Counted from the first letter of the stretch, positions 7,618 through 16,210 are shown. The stretch is 25,386 bases of DNA from JAJFTV01 sp964426355 (GCA_964426355.1 CAYRRA010000038.1:1-25386); one strand, 5' to 3'. The notes: a model not told the origin generated them from the letters alone. Translations and numbers: made by a program.

Positions 7618-10151
7618 GGGGCGACCCTTTCGTTGATACACCGGAGAAGTTCCAGTGTGTACGGTTTGGCTCCGGTAGCCATTTCTCCTGGAGCACCCAC
7701 GCAAGAAGGGCAGCCATCGATACAAGAACAGGATTCAACCAGTTCCAGTGCGTTCTTAGACAGTGCATTGAATGTGCGGAAAAGGTTTTCACTTAACCCA
7801 ATCCCAGCAGGAATCTGATCATATATTAATACCCCAGGGTTTCCTTCAGCAAATGAAGCATTGGGGTCAGTAACTACCCCTATATCTGAAAAATCACACA
7901 TCAGGAGCAATGGCGCAAGGTGATGAAAAACATATCCCAACCCACCCAATCCGCTGCGGATGCGAACAACTGTTTCCGCCTTGATATGGCAAGGGGCACA
8001 TAATGTTACCAGGTTATGAAGTTGATTTGCTTCTAAAAACGAGGAAAAAGATTTGAATGGTGTTTTGTGGTGGACATGCAGGGTTTGACTTGTTCCCGTT
8101 TTGCCACATGCCTGGCAGGTGTAACGGTCTCTTTCCAGAGCCTGTTGCCGTTGTTTTTGCCAGTTTGCTCCATAATAATTCCGTTCATCGCTCCACCGGT
8201 TTTTTTCTTTTAATGTTGTAATGGTTTGATCGTTTATTGTGATCCAGGTGCCGGCAGTGGTTAATTGAGTTTCTGGCATATCCAGGTCATGCAATGAAAT
8301 GATTTCATTCGTTTCCCAGAGAATTTTCTTGTAACCCGTTACCTGTGACTTTACCTGAATTTCACCAAACACTTTGCACCCTACAGAAATTTCTTCTTGT
8401 TTGTGAACCATTATCTTTGTCACAGAGGTTTTTTGTTTGGGCTCGGTGTAGTAATCGCCATCTGCCGGGGAGAGATCGACAATACCTTCTTGAAGGTTCA
8501 TTTTGTCAACTTTATATATTTGCCCTGCATGAAGATAAATTGCATCCGGATGAACCATCCAATAAGCACTGGGTTCATCTATCTCGCCAATTTTGATGGC
8601 GCGTCCGTTAATTTCTTGCTGTAGTAAAAACTTGCGGTCACCCGCGGTTCGCAACGAAACCTCAGCGGCGGGGTATTGACCGGATATCCAGAAAAACTTG
8701 CTAGAAGAGAAGTGAATATTTTCTGCCAATTTCAAGATGTTCAACAAACCATCGAGCGTTTTTTTGTCCACAGTGCCAAAATGCTCCTCTGCATCAAAAG
8801 GCAGTTCATAAATTGCGCAACGAAGGTGCTGCAAGAGGATAATCAGGTTATCCGGATTGATCAAAGCTTGTTCAACCGAATTCTCAAAAAGGTAATCGGG
8901 GTGTTTGAGGATGAATTGATCCAAAGGATTTGGAGAGGCAATCAGCATTGCCAGTGATGAGCGGTTATCCGTCCTTCCCGCTCTTCCCGCTTCTTGCCGA
9001 AACCCTGAGATGGTGCCTGGATAACCAATCATCAGTATTGAATCTAATCCGCCGATATCAATCCCCAATTCAAGCGCGTTGGTGGACACAACCACCCTGG
9101 CAGTCCCATCTCGGATGGATTTTTCGATATATCGCCTTTCTTTTGGCAGATAACCGCTGCGATAAGGGAAAATGGAATCGGCTTGATCGGGAAAGATACT
9201 GTGCAGGTTTTTCAATGTAATCTCCACCGATTTACGAGATTGCGTGAAGATTAAAGTCTGAATCCCTCGTGCCAGTAAATCACCTGTCAGGCGTGTCGCT
9301 TCTTTTGCTGGGTGACAGCGAAGACTGAGCTCTTTCTGAATGATGGGTGGATTGTAAAACAGAATATTCCTTTTCCCGTGAGGTGAACCATCCTCTGAAA
9401 CCATCTGAACTGGGGCTTCAATCATTCGCTCTGCAAAAGCCACCGGATTGGCAATGGTTGCAGAAGTCAGGATAAATTGAGGGTTGCTTCCATGAAAACG
9501 GGCAATCCGTTTCAATCTGCGGATTACATTTGCCACGTGTGAACCAAACACCCCGCGATAAGTATGCATTTCATCAATTACGATATACTGCAGGTTGCGA
9601 AAAAACCTTGACCAACTGGTATGGTACGGTAGTATTCCCTGGTGGAGCATATCGGGGTTTGTAAAAACGAAGCGAGCATCTTTTTTGACCGATTTTCTTT
9701 TTTCTCCCGGTGTATCTCCATCATAAATCCCTATCCATTTTTCCAACTCTTTGTTCTCACCGCTTTTAATCAACAAGTTGCGCAGGGTTTTTTCCTGATC
9801 TTGCGCCAATGCCTTTGTTGGAAAAAGAAAAAGAGAACAGGTGCCAGTATGCTGAAAAAAGGAATTCAAGATGGGCAAGTAATAGCACAATGACTTTCCA
9901 CTGGCAGTGCCGGTGGTGATGGCTGTGTTGACGCCCTTCTGGATTTTGTCCCATGCAGATAACTGATGAGAATACAATTGATGAATCTGGTCAGCTTGCA
10001 ATGCCCTTGCTAACCGCTCATTGAGATCATGGGGAAATGAACTCAGTTTTGCTGGTGTTGGCGGAATTGTTTTGGAAAAAACCACATGTTCCTTAACCGT
10101 GGGGTCGGTTTTCCAATTTTGTATGAGCTGTTCCAGGGTGTTTGTGTTCAA
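7614..10151 (-). CDS. mrfA: MrfA/YprA-like DEAD/DEAH helicase with internal HNH domain and DUF1998 Zn domain
   Basis: An 845-residue superfamily 2 helicase. Motifs in order: TGTASGKS (Walker A, 80-87), VIDEMH (191-196), LTSATIANP (228-236), STNALELGIDIGG (356-368) and QEAGRAGR (386-393). The C-terminus is a DUF1998 domain (about 735-845) ending in the four-cysteine motif CSCIDGCPSC (808-817). Between them lies a complete HNH signature (about 660-725): RDRYTCQAC, LHVHH, and NLVTLCAPCH with Cys679, Cys682, His694, His695, Asn713, Cys718, Cys721 and His722. B. subtilis MrfA is about 750 residues and has no HNH; the extra length fits the insertion. Relatives unwind DNA in mitomycin lesion repair. 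The start codon is TTG at 10151 with AAAGG upstream. It is the first gene of a three-gene operon. Confidence 0.93.
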   Translation of the reverse strand: MNTNTLEQLIQNWKTDPTVKEHVVFSKTIPPTPAKLSSFPHDLNERLARALQADQIHQLYSHQLSAWDKIQKGVNTAITTGTASGKSLCYYLPILNSFFQHTGTCSLFLFPTKALAQDQEKTLRNLLIKSGENKELEKWIGIYDGDTPGEKRKSVKKDARFVFTNPDMLHQGILPYHTSWSRFFRNLQYIVIDEMHTYRGVFGSHVANVIRRLKRIARFHGSNPQFILTSATIANPVAFAERMIEAPVQMVSEDGSPHGKRNILFYNPPIIQKELSLRCHPAKEATRLTGDLLARGIQTLIFTQSRKSVEITLKNLHSIFPDQADSIFPYRSGYLPKERRYIEKSIRDGTARVVVSTNALELGIDIGGLDSILMIGYPGTISGFRQEAGRAGRTDNRSSLAMLIASPNPLDQFILKHPDYLFENSVEQALINPDNLIILLQHLRCAIYELPFDAEEHFGTVDKKTLDGLLNILKLAENIHFSSSKFFWISGQYPAAEVSLRTAGDRKFLLQQEINGRAIKIGEIDEPSAYWMVHPDAIYLHAGQIYKVDKMNLQEGIVDLSPADGDYYTEPKQKTSVTKIMVHKQEEISVGCKVFGEIQVKSQVTGYKKILWETNEIISLHDLDMPETQLTTAGTWITINDQTITTLKEKNRWSDERNYYGANWQKQRQQALERDRYTCQACGKTGTSQTLHVHHKTPFKSFSSFLEANQLHNLVTLCAPCHIKAETVVRIRSGLGGLGYVFHHLAPLLLMCDFSDIGVVTDPNASFAEGNPGVLIYDQIPAGIGLSENLFRTFNALSKNALELVESCSCIDGCPSCVGAPGEMATGAKPYTLELLRCINERVAP

Positions 10152-10225
10152 AAAATTCGCCTTTATCTATTTGTCATCCGATCTACTGACATCAAAATTA
10201 CCTTTTTTACCATTCAACTGTGGTT

Positions 10226-10231
10226 TATAAT
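10226..10231 (+). promoter_or_regulatory. Candidate -10 element in the divergent mrfA / prepilin peptidase spacer
   Basis: TATAAT lies 17 bp before the GTG start of the prepilin peptidase gene, in a 96-bp AT-rich spacer between two divergent genes. The position 17 bp upstream is only a T run. The same AT-rich stretch reads TATAAAATTATA on the minus strand and could serve the helicase operon. Both are weak predictions. Confidence 0.25.
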
Positions 10232-10247
10232 TTTATATCAAAGATGA

Positions 10248-11000
10248 GTGACAATCAACATGATTGAAAAGACAGGTATTGGTTTGCTTGGGATTTTTGC
10301 TGCGCTGGTGGTAAATTACCTGGCGGATGTGCTTCCATTGACGCGCCGAATTGGAAAGCCAGTATGCGCAAAATGCGGCGAACCACTTTCCTGGAAGGCG
10401 TACCTTTTATTCTCAAGGTGTCCTCATTGTTTACAGTCGGCAATTTGGCGGCGAGCTGTTGTACTGGTTTTATATCCTGTTTCATTTTTATTGTTGTGGA
10501 TTTTACCCAACGAGAGATTGAGTTTTATTATCTCTGCGTTTCTCCTGGTGTATCTCGGAGTTGTGTTTATTATTGACCTGGAATACCGTGCGATACTTCA
10601 CCCTACGTCTATTTTCGGTGCAATCGTTTTTTTTGTCATTGGAATATACCTGCATGGAATTTCCCCGACTTTGCTTGGAGGGGCAGCAGGTTTCCTGATT
10701 ATGTTGGCAATATACTATTTAGGTCATATTTTTGCGCAATGGCTTGCGAAAAGACGTGGAGAAGAGCTTAACGAGCCTGCTTTAGGCTTTGGAGATGTCA
10801 ACCTTGCCGGCATTATCGGCTTGGGGCTGGGGTGGCCCGGGGTGATCGCAGGATTATTCCTGGCAATTCTGCTGGGGGGTCTTACCAGCCTGGTTTATTT
10901 ACTATTCACATTGATAACAAAACGGTATCGCCCTTTTTTGGCGATACCGTATGCACCATTCTTAATCCTTGCGCTGATTTTCTTACTGTTTCGCAGCTAG
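10248..11000 (+). CDS. A24 family prepilin peptidase (type 4 prepilin-like leader peptidase)
   Basis: A 250-residue polytopic membrane protein with about seven hydrophobic segments. It has the two aspartates of the aspartic A24 peptidases: Asp in FIIDLEYRAILHP (about residue 110) and the GxGD-type motif GFGDVNLAG (about 181-189). A cytoplasmic loop near residues 39-62 holds two CxxC pairs (CAKCGEP and CPHC), the zinc-binding cysteines seen in full-length PilD-like enzymes. Such enzymes cleave, and often N-methylate, type IV pilin-like leaders. The start is GTG 10248; ATG 10260 is four codons further in and also possible, and neither has a strong RBS. No pilin or secretion gene is nearby, so its substrates must be encoded elsewhere. 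It converges on pckA, with 11 bp between the stops. Confidence 0.88.
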   Translation: MTINMIEKTGIGLLGIFAALVVNYLADVLPLTRRIGKPVCAKCGEPLSWKAYLLFSRCPHCLQSAIWRRAVVLVLYPVSFLLLWILPNERLSFIISAFLLVYLGVVFIIDLEYRAILHPTSIFGAIVFFVIGIYLHGISPTLLGGAAGFLIMLAIYYLGHIFAQWLAKRRGEELNEPALGFGDVNLAGIIGLGLGWPGVIAGLFLAILLGGLTSLVYLLFTLITKRYRPFLAIPYAPFLILALIFLLFRS

Positions 11001-11011
11001 TTTTCCTGGGA

Positions 11012-12622
11012 TCAGTGCACCCCGGGACCAGCATCGAAAATCTCTTGAGATATGACACCTCTGAACTTCTCAAAATTCTTCGTAAAGCGCGCAATTAAAT
11101 CCTTTGCCTGGCGTTGATATGCTTCTTTGTCTGACCATGTTTGCTGAGGGTCAAGCACCTCATCTGGCACACCCGGACAGGTTACCGGTATCCAAAAGTT
11201 GAAAAATGGTTCTTTTCGCATGGAAATTTTGGCGAGTTCACCACTCAACGCGGCTGTCACCATGGATCGTGTATATGGCAATTCAAAGCGGTGCCCAATG
11301 CCGTATGGTCCACCCGTCCAACCAGTGTTGACCAGCCAGACATCTACTTGATGCTGTTCAATTTTCTTTCCTAATAAATCAGCGTAAACACCTGGCGCAA
11401 GCGGCATGAAAGGCGAACCAAAACACATCGAAAAAGTCGCCTGCGGTTCCTTGCCCAAACCAACTTCGGTTCCAGCCAGCTTGGAAGTATATCCAGCCAG
11501 AAAATAATACAATGCCTGTTCTTTGGTCAGTTTTGCTATAGGTGGTAGCACACCAAATGCATCTGCCGTAAGGAAGAATATGTTTTTTGGATGACCCCCA
11601 TACCCTTTTTCAACAATCATGTCAACATAATGAATTGGGTATGCAGCTCTGGTGTTTTCTGTCAATTTGCTCGAATCAAAATCTGGGATTCTGGTTTCCG
11701 GGTCGATGACAACATTTTCTAACAACGTGCCAAACTTTCTAACCGCCTGGAAGATGACAGGTTCATACTTCGGATTAATCCGGATGACCTTTGCATAACA
11801 TCCTCCCTCGTAATTAAAAATCCCGTCATCCGCCCAACCATGTTCATCATCACCGATGAGAGCACGGGTGGGGTCTGATGAAAGGGTTGTTTTACCAGTG
11901 CCGGAAAGACCAAAGAAAAGCGCGACATCACCTGTTGCTCCCTGGTTCGCTGAACAATGCATCGACATGATTCCTCTCACCGGCATGAGAAAATTCATAA
12001 TCGTGAAGATGGATTTCTTAATTTCACCAGCATAGCCTGTATTGCCAATCAGGATTAGTTTTTTGTCCAAATCCGCTACGATAAATGTGCTGGAGACCGT
12101 CCCGTCATTTTGCGGGTCAGCCTGTAACCCAAGGCAGTGCAAAATGGTGAATTCCGGGATGTGGTTTTGCAATTTATCGTCTGGCAACCTGATGAAAAGG
12201 TTGTTTGCAAACAGGGCAGCGAATGCCTTGTCGGAGATCAGGCGGATGGGTAGGTTATTTGCCGGATGTGCACCTACCAACATATCCTGAACAAAAATAT
12301 CTCGTTGCTGAAAGTATGCAATGACTTTATCGTGTAATCGATGGAAATATTCAGGCGAAATAGGTTTATTTTCGGAATTCCAATATATGACCTTGTCTGA
12401 AAGGTCATTTTTGACAAAAAACTTGTCATTGGGTGAGCGCCCGCTGTGGTAACCAGTGTTGACCACGAGCGATCCTGTGTGAGCAAGCTCTCCCTCCTGG
12501 CGGAGAATGGCTTGTTCAACAAGAAATGGAGGAGCCGAATTCCAATAAACGTTCTGCAGGTTGTGCAAGCCATGTTTTTCCAGTCCGTATTGACTTCGAA
12601 TACCGAAATGTTGTGTTTCCAC
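11012..12622 (-). CDS. pckA: Phosphoenolpyruvate carboxykinase (ATP)
   Basis: A 536-residue protein, the usual length for the ATP-dependent enzyme that interconverts oxaloacetate plus ATP with PEP, CO2 and ADP. Signatures: TGYHSGRSPNDKF (substrate-binding arginine, 56-68), the kinase P-loop GLSGTGKTTLSSDP (238-251), IGDDEHGW (256-263) and the adenine-site region YTSKLAGTE. The start is GTG at 12622 with AAAGGAT 8 bases upstream. It lies 26 bp after the lipoprotein gene on the same strand and may share its transcript, although the two have no obvious functional link. In fermenters the enzyme can work in the PEP-carboxylating direction or in gluconeogenesis; here it also bears on the PEP pool that feeds the PTS encoded about 6 kb away. 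Confidence 0.97.
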   Translation of the reverse strand: METQHFGIRSQYGLEKHGLHNLQNVYWNSAPPFLVEQAILRQEGELAHTGSLVVNTGYHSGRSPNDKFFVKNDLSDKVIYWNSENKPISPEYFHRLHDKVIAYFQQRDIFVQDMLVGAHPANNLPIRLISDKAFAALFANNLFIRLPDDKLQNHIPEFTILHCLGLQADPQNDGTVSSTFIVADLDKKLILIGNTGYAGEIKKSIFTIMNFLMPVRGIMSMHCSANQGATGDVALFFGLSGTGKTTLSSDPTRALIGDDEHGWADDGIFNYEGGCYAKVIRINPKYEPVIFQAVRKFGTLLENVVIDPETRIPDFDSSKLTENTRAAYPIHYVDMIVEKGYGGHPKNIFFLTADAFGVLPPIAKLTKEQALYYFLAGYTSKLAGTEVGLGKEPQATFSMCFGSPFMPLAPGVYADLLGKKIEQHQVDVWLVNTGWTGGPYGIGHRFELPYTRSMVTAALSGELAKISMRKEPFFNFWIPVTCPGVPDEVLDPQQTWSDKEAYQRQAKDLIARFTKNFEKFRGVISQEIFDAGPGVH

Positions 12623-12648
12623 AATAATATCCTTTCCAGAAGAAATGG

Positions 12649-15138
12649 TTATTCCCCAGTTAGGGTGAAATTAGGATACCAATACCATAATAATGCTGAA
12701 GCTGGTTTTCCGCGAATGGAGGAAGAAAGGTCCTGAAGTTCTAACGGCGGGTAATACCCTTGAGAAACCAACCCTGCGATCCAGTCCCTCTCATTTATCT
12801 CAGAAACAAATGCTTCGTAGAGAGCCATTTGTAAATCGAGATTGAGTGAGACATTAATCGGATTTTTTAAAGGCTGATCTAATGCATCAAATGCAACACA
12901 AGTTTCTCCAGAAGAGATACACCCCTGGTTTGCTCCGTCAGCGGATGGATAATCGATGCCGATAATGATCGGCTTTTGATATGTTTCCCATAGTGGAAGC
13001 AGTTTTTGATCAAGGACATTGGCTACCGATTGATAAAGAACTTCTGTATTTCCGCTTTCCATTTCGAGTGGAGAGGATGGGGTGACATAGAATTGATCAA
13101 ATTGCGATAGAAATTCAGGGGATAGAGCTAGGTCTACCTTTGTGGGGATCGCGAACATGATCTGCCCGGAAAACCTCATACGAACTTCATGGATCATATT
13201 CATCCACCTTTGTTCGGCATCTGTCACAACGTTGGATGGTGAACCGTCTGGCAGCAATCCTCCTGGTAGACCAGGCAACATACCCGGTTCCCCAAGGACT
13301 AATATTCCAACCTGGTTTTGGGTAGCAAAATCTGCGTAATGAAGTAAAAAGGTGCGGTAGCGGTCAAACCAACTATTCCACCAGCCAGAATCACGGTTTG
13401 CAGAAGACCACCAGGCATCATTATCTCCCATCGGTTTCGAATGTGGATAAAGGGCGACATGCAAACCTTTAGACTGTGCTGATGACGTTATTTGCGATAA
13501 ATCATCCAATAGAGCATCTTTGCCCGGTATGGCTTCTAACACCGGTGGGTTTTTTGATGAGTAATGCCATGTGGGAGTAAGGAAGACCCAATTGGCGCCT
13601 AAGTCTTTGATGGATTGAAACGAATTGGAATAATAAGGCTGCCATGAGGGATGGTAATCTGCCTGCAATTCGATTCCAGCAATAAAGTCTTTTCCTCGTG
13701 GGCTCACTTCTTTTCCAACGATTTTAATCTGGTCTTCACCCATATTGAGCCATGCCCAATGCAAGATTTCATCATGGATTGCAGGTGGAAGATTCGATGT
13801 TGTGAATTGAAACTGCTCAAGCGTGCTATTCACGGCAGCCGGATCGGCAGTGCCACACTGCTCATTGCGGCAATAACGGTAACTGATCGAAGAAAGGAGA
13901 TGAAATGGGCTTTGAAGGATGTAATACCATTCGTTGTTGCCGGCAGGATACATTGAAATCGGTTCCGTCCATGTATATGGGTTAAACTGGATGGATATGA
14001 CATCGGTAGCTGGTGTATCTGCTGGGACCTTTACATGGAACCAAACCTGTTGCGCACTTTCTCCAGCGGTCCAGGAATCAATATGATCTTCGATGATCTG
14101 GTCTGTTTCTGGCACAATCAATTGACGTATCCGGAAACCTCCATCTTCACGATGCTCGGTATTCCAAAACCCATCACCGAGGGTATATTTATACCGCAAA
14201 TCTAAACCGGCTGGTAAAGCGAGGGTAATTGCATATCTTCCGTCTGGCAAAGGTGTCAGTGAAGGAGCACGAGAAGCGAGGATGCTGCCACCACCCAAAA
14301 GATTGGCATACGTGTTCCCCAAGGCATAGATGTTTCCAACGATTTTGATCGGAACATCTTTGATGCTCTCGTCAGGGATTTTTAAGACGAAAGTAATGTT
14401 GACACTGTGTGTGGGGGCAAGTTGTAAAGGTGCAGGAGTTGTTGAGTTTATTGCAACAAGCGCACCTTGTTGAAAAGGCATATAGCTCCCGTTAATATCG
14501 TATGCAACCAGGTTGTGTGTACCCGAGGGGAGACCCTCGATTAAAAAAGAACCCTCAGATGAGGTTATTGTGGATACACCTCCCGCTGCCACCATGACAT
14601 CCGGAATGGGGTTATTTGAAATATCCAACACCTGCCCTTGAATCCTGCCAGTTTCACCTGAGTAAGGCGCATCACTCCATGCCGCAACGAGGTCACTGGT
14701 TTCTCCAGGTGATTTTACGTAAAAAAGCCTGTATCTTACCTGGTTTCCAAATGCGCTATGTTCGATTGCAACCGGAACGCCATCTCTCGCGTAACGATAC
14801 TTAACCAGGGTGCCAGGCTTGAATGGGATGGTGATTGAATAATGTGTGTTGTCGATTCTTTCCATTGGGAAACGTTTCGAGTTTAACGCAAGTCCGGTAA
14901 CCTCATCCAGCACATCCAGATAGACTTTCTCAGTGGTTGGCTCTTCTGGAACGGAAACATAAAATGTAATCTCTGCTTTTGCGCCGCTTTCCTGTGGGGC
15001 TGTTCCTTGAGGCTCTTCAACCCCTGAAGTAGTTTCCTGGGAAAAAGGGATTTGAGGCAGGGTGCATTGGACGAGCAGCAAGGAGGAACACACGAACAAT
15101 ACGAACAGGGCGAATTTAGGAAATCGTTTTGAAACCAT
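12649..15138 (-). CDS. Large lipoprotein with beta-sandwich repeats and C-terminal TIM-barrel glycosidase-like domain
   Basis: An 829-residue predicted surface lipoprotein. The signal peptide ends in the lipobox LLVQC (Cys25). Three related beta-sandwich segments follow at about 54-150, 245-355 and 363-440. Each opens with a VxFxVxVPxE/D-like strand and contains a YRY/YKY strand, as in starch-binding CBM-like domains. Between the first two, residues 165-240 (GQVLDISNNPIPDVMV ... GSFLIEGLPSG) match a carboxypeptidase regulatory-like domain. Residues about 483-829 look like a (beta/alpha)8 glycoside hydrolase of clan A type: HPSWQPYY, LGANWVFLTPTW, GLHVALYPH, LVLGEPG (candidate acid Glu617) and IIIGIDYPSADG, ending RGKPASALLWYWY. 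GH113-like or related barrels are my best guess. It lies 35 bp after nusB. An extracellular carbohydrate-binding or carbohydrate-degrading role is inferred, not shown. Confidence 0.85.
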   Translation of the reverse strand: MVSKRFPKFALFVLFVCSSLLLVQCTLPQIPFSQETTSGVEEPQGTAPQESGAKAEITFYVSVPEEPTTEKVYLDVLDEVTGLALNSKRFPMERIDNTHYSITIPFKPGTLVKYRYARDGVPVAIEHSAFGNQVRYRLFYVKSPGETSDLVAAWSDAPYSGETGRIQGQVLDISNNPIPDVMVAAGGVSTITSSEGSFLIEGLPSGTHNLVAYDINGSYMPFQQGALVAINSTTPAPLQLAPTHSVNITFVLKIPDESIKDVPIKIVGNIYALGNTYANLLGGGSILASRAPSLTPLPDGRYAITLALPAGLDLRYKYTLGDGFWNTEHREDGGFRIRQLIVPETDQIIEDHIDSWTAGESAQQVWFHVKVPADTPATDVISIQFNPYTWTEPISMYPAGNNEWYYILQSPFHLLSSISYRYCRNEQCGTADPAAVNSTLEQFQFTTSNLPPAIHDEILHWAWLNMGEDQIKIVGKEVSPRGKDFIAGIELQADYHPSWQPYYSNSFQSIKDLGANWVFLTPTWHYSSKNPPVLEAIPGKDALLDDLSQITSSAQSKGLHVALYPHSKPMGDNDAWWSSANRDSGWWNSWFDRYRTFLLHYADFATQNQVGILVLGEPGMLPGLPGGLLPDGSPSNVVTDAEQRWMNMIHEVRMRFSGQIMFAIPTKVDLALSPEFLSQFDQFYVTPSSPLEMESGNTEVLYQSVANVLDQKLLPLWETYQKPIIIGIDYPSADGANQGCISSGETCVAFDALDQPLKNPINVSLNLDLQMALYEAFVSEINERDWIAGLVSQGYYPPLELQDLSSSIRGKPASALLWYWYPNFTLTGE

Positions 15139-15173
15139 ATAAATCCTTTGATGAAAGTGGTAAATCCGGAGGC

Positions 15174-15617
15174 TTAACTTTGAATGTTTTTTATGGCGGA
15201 GAAGATTTCGGTTTGACGGTCTGCAAGACTTCCCAATACACCGTTGACAAATCTGGGAGTGCTATCTGAGCCGAACAACTTGGATAACTCAATTGCCTCA
15301 TTGATGGCAACTTTAATGGGTGTGCATTCTTCCACCGCAAATTCCCATAAAGCAATTCGGATAATGTTGCGATCGATGGTTGCAACCTGGTCAAGTGGCC
15401 ACTCAGGTGCGTGCTGGGCGATAAAGGCATCCATTTGGCGGATAAAAGGATATACCCCCATGACGATTTTGGTGATGAAATCGACTGTTTTTTTCTCATC
15501 GATTTCTTCTTCTGTCAGCCGGTGCTCCAGGGCAACAGCGGGCAGGTGTCCGGTTATGTCAACTTCGTAAAGGACTTGCAAGGCGATACTTCTTGCCTTG
15601 GTTCTGGATTTCATCAT
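15174..15617 (-). CDS. nusB: Transcription antitermination factor NusB
   Basis: A 147-residue all-helical protein of standard NusB length. Features are the N-terminal RTKARSIALQVLYEVDI helix, DRNIIRIALWEF in the middle, and the characteristic TPIKVAINEAIELSKLFGSDSTPRFVNGVLGSL near the C-terminus. NusB binds boxA RNA together with NusE (ribosomal protein S10) in rRNA antitermination. Two ATGs stand together at 15617 and 15614; either could be used. It follows the Asp23-like gene by 6 bp, an order seen in several Gram-positive and related genomes, and precedes the lipoprotein gene by 35 bp, so these three genes are probably co-transcribed. Confidence 0.96.
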   Translation of the reverse strand: MMKSRTKARSIALQVLYEVDITGHLPAVALEHRLTEEEIDEKKTVDFITKIVMGVYPFIRQMDAFIAQHAPEWPLDQVATIDRNIIRIALWEFAVEECTPIKVAINEAIELSKLFGSDSTPRFVNGVLGSLADRQTEIFSAIKNIQS

Positions 15618-15623
15618 CTTGGT

Positions 15624-15977
15624 TTATTCAGGTGCTGGATAGCTAACAATATCTTCGACGTGAATATTCACCCGACCAATATCCATACCGACCATTTCAG
15701 AGATCGCGCGTGACACTTGTGATTGGATTTCGCGACTCGTTTCACGGATATTCACATTTTGATCCAGAATGACATAGATATCAGCCATAACTGTGTTGTT
15801 TTCAAGAATGATCTGCACGCCTTCGCTTGCACCCCGTTTGAACAATCGGTTAACACCTCCTGGAACAGGGGCTAATCGGTTGACGCCTTCAACACTCAGT
15901 GCAGAAAGACGGGTAATATCAATCAATACATCGGGTGCGATCGAGGTGTTTCCGGGTCCTTTTGTCAATTCGCTCAT
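15624..15977 (-). CDS. Asp23/Gls24 family envelope stress protein
   Basis: A 117-residue protein with the Asp23 (DUF322) pattern: APDVLIDITRLSALSVEGVNR near the N-terminus, a central VMADIYVILDQNVNIRE strand-helix pair, and AISEMVGMDIGRVNIHVEDI near the C-terminus. Members are cytoplasmic proteins linked to cell envelope stress and are often encoded next to nusB, as here. I chose ATG 15977 over ATG 15983: AGAAAGG directly abuts 15983 but lies 6 bases before 15977, a proper SD spacing. It is the first gene of the minus-strand group. A TATAAT at 16018-16013 on the same strand is a plausible -10 element. Confidence 0.92.
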   Translation of the reverse strand: MSELTKGPGNTSIAPDVLIDITRLSALSVEGVNRLAPVPGGVNRLFKRGASEGVQIILENNTVMADIYVILDQNVNIRETSREIQSQVSRAISEMVGMDIGRVNIHVEDIVSYPAPE

Positions 15978-16012
15978 ATTCATCCTTTCTATCTGAAGGA
16001 AGTAATAAAGTT

Positions 16013-16018
16013 ATTATA
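16013..16018 (-). promoter_or_regulatory. Candidate -10 element for the asp23-nusB group
   Basis: On the minus strand TATAAT lies 36 bp before the chosen start of the Asp23-like gene, in an AT-rich spacer. No convincing -35 box sits at 16-18 bp; CTTGTG is a poor match. Confidence 0.35.
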
Positions 16019-16065
16019 TCTTATCATTTGATGCACAAGGATGATTTGTTGCAATTGTTGTTCCA

Positions 16066-16143
16066 AAAAGTAAATTACTTTTATATTCCGATCAAATCCT
16101 TATAATGATATATGTTTTTGCAATCATGATCTGAGCATGATTG
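16066..16143. promoter_or_regulatory. Palindromic elements in the asp23 / creatininase divergent spacer
   Basis: The 233-bp spacer between divergent genes holds two clear symmetrical sequences. AAAAGTAAATTACTTTT (16066-16082) is a perfect 17-bp palindrome around a central A. CAATCATG (16121-16128) and CATGATTG (16136-16143) are perfect 8-bp inverted repeats 7 bp apart. A TATAAT at 16101-16106 lies between them, pointing toward the creatininase gene. They are placed like operators upstream and downstream of a promoter. The palindrome core GTAAATTAC differs by one inserted A from the GTAATTAC cores near ptsH and gntR, which may be coincidence. The rest of the spacer is AT-rich with no coding signal. 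Confidence 0.4.
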
Positions 16144-16210
16144 GCGGTATTTCTTTTCATCATCAATTAGAATATATGTTCTGATTATTTAAGAGAAAGA
16201 GGTATGAGAA

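Noticed and set aside
7618..7725. 36-codon upstream extension of the MrfB-like exonuclease
   Set aside because: It lies wholly inside the helicase gene; the ATGA overlap at 7614-7617 gives a standard coupled start.
11004..11027. Inverted repeat TCCTGGG / CCCGGGA between the converging prepilin peptidase and pckA genes
   Set aside because: It includes the last codons of pckA and is followed by no T tract in either direction, so it does not qualify as an intrinsic terminator.
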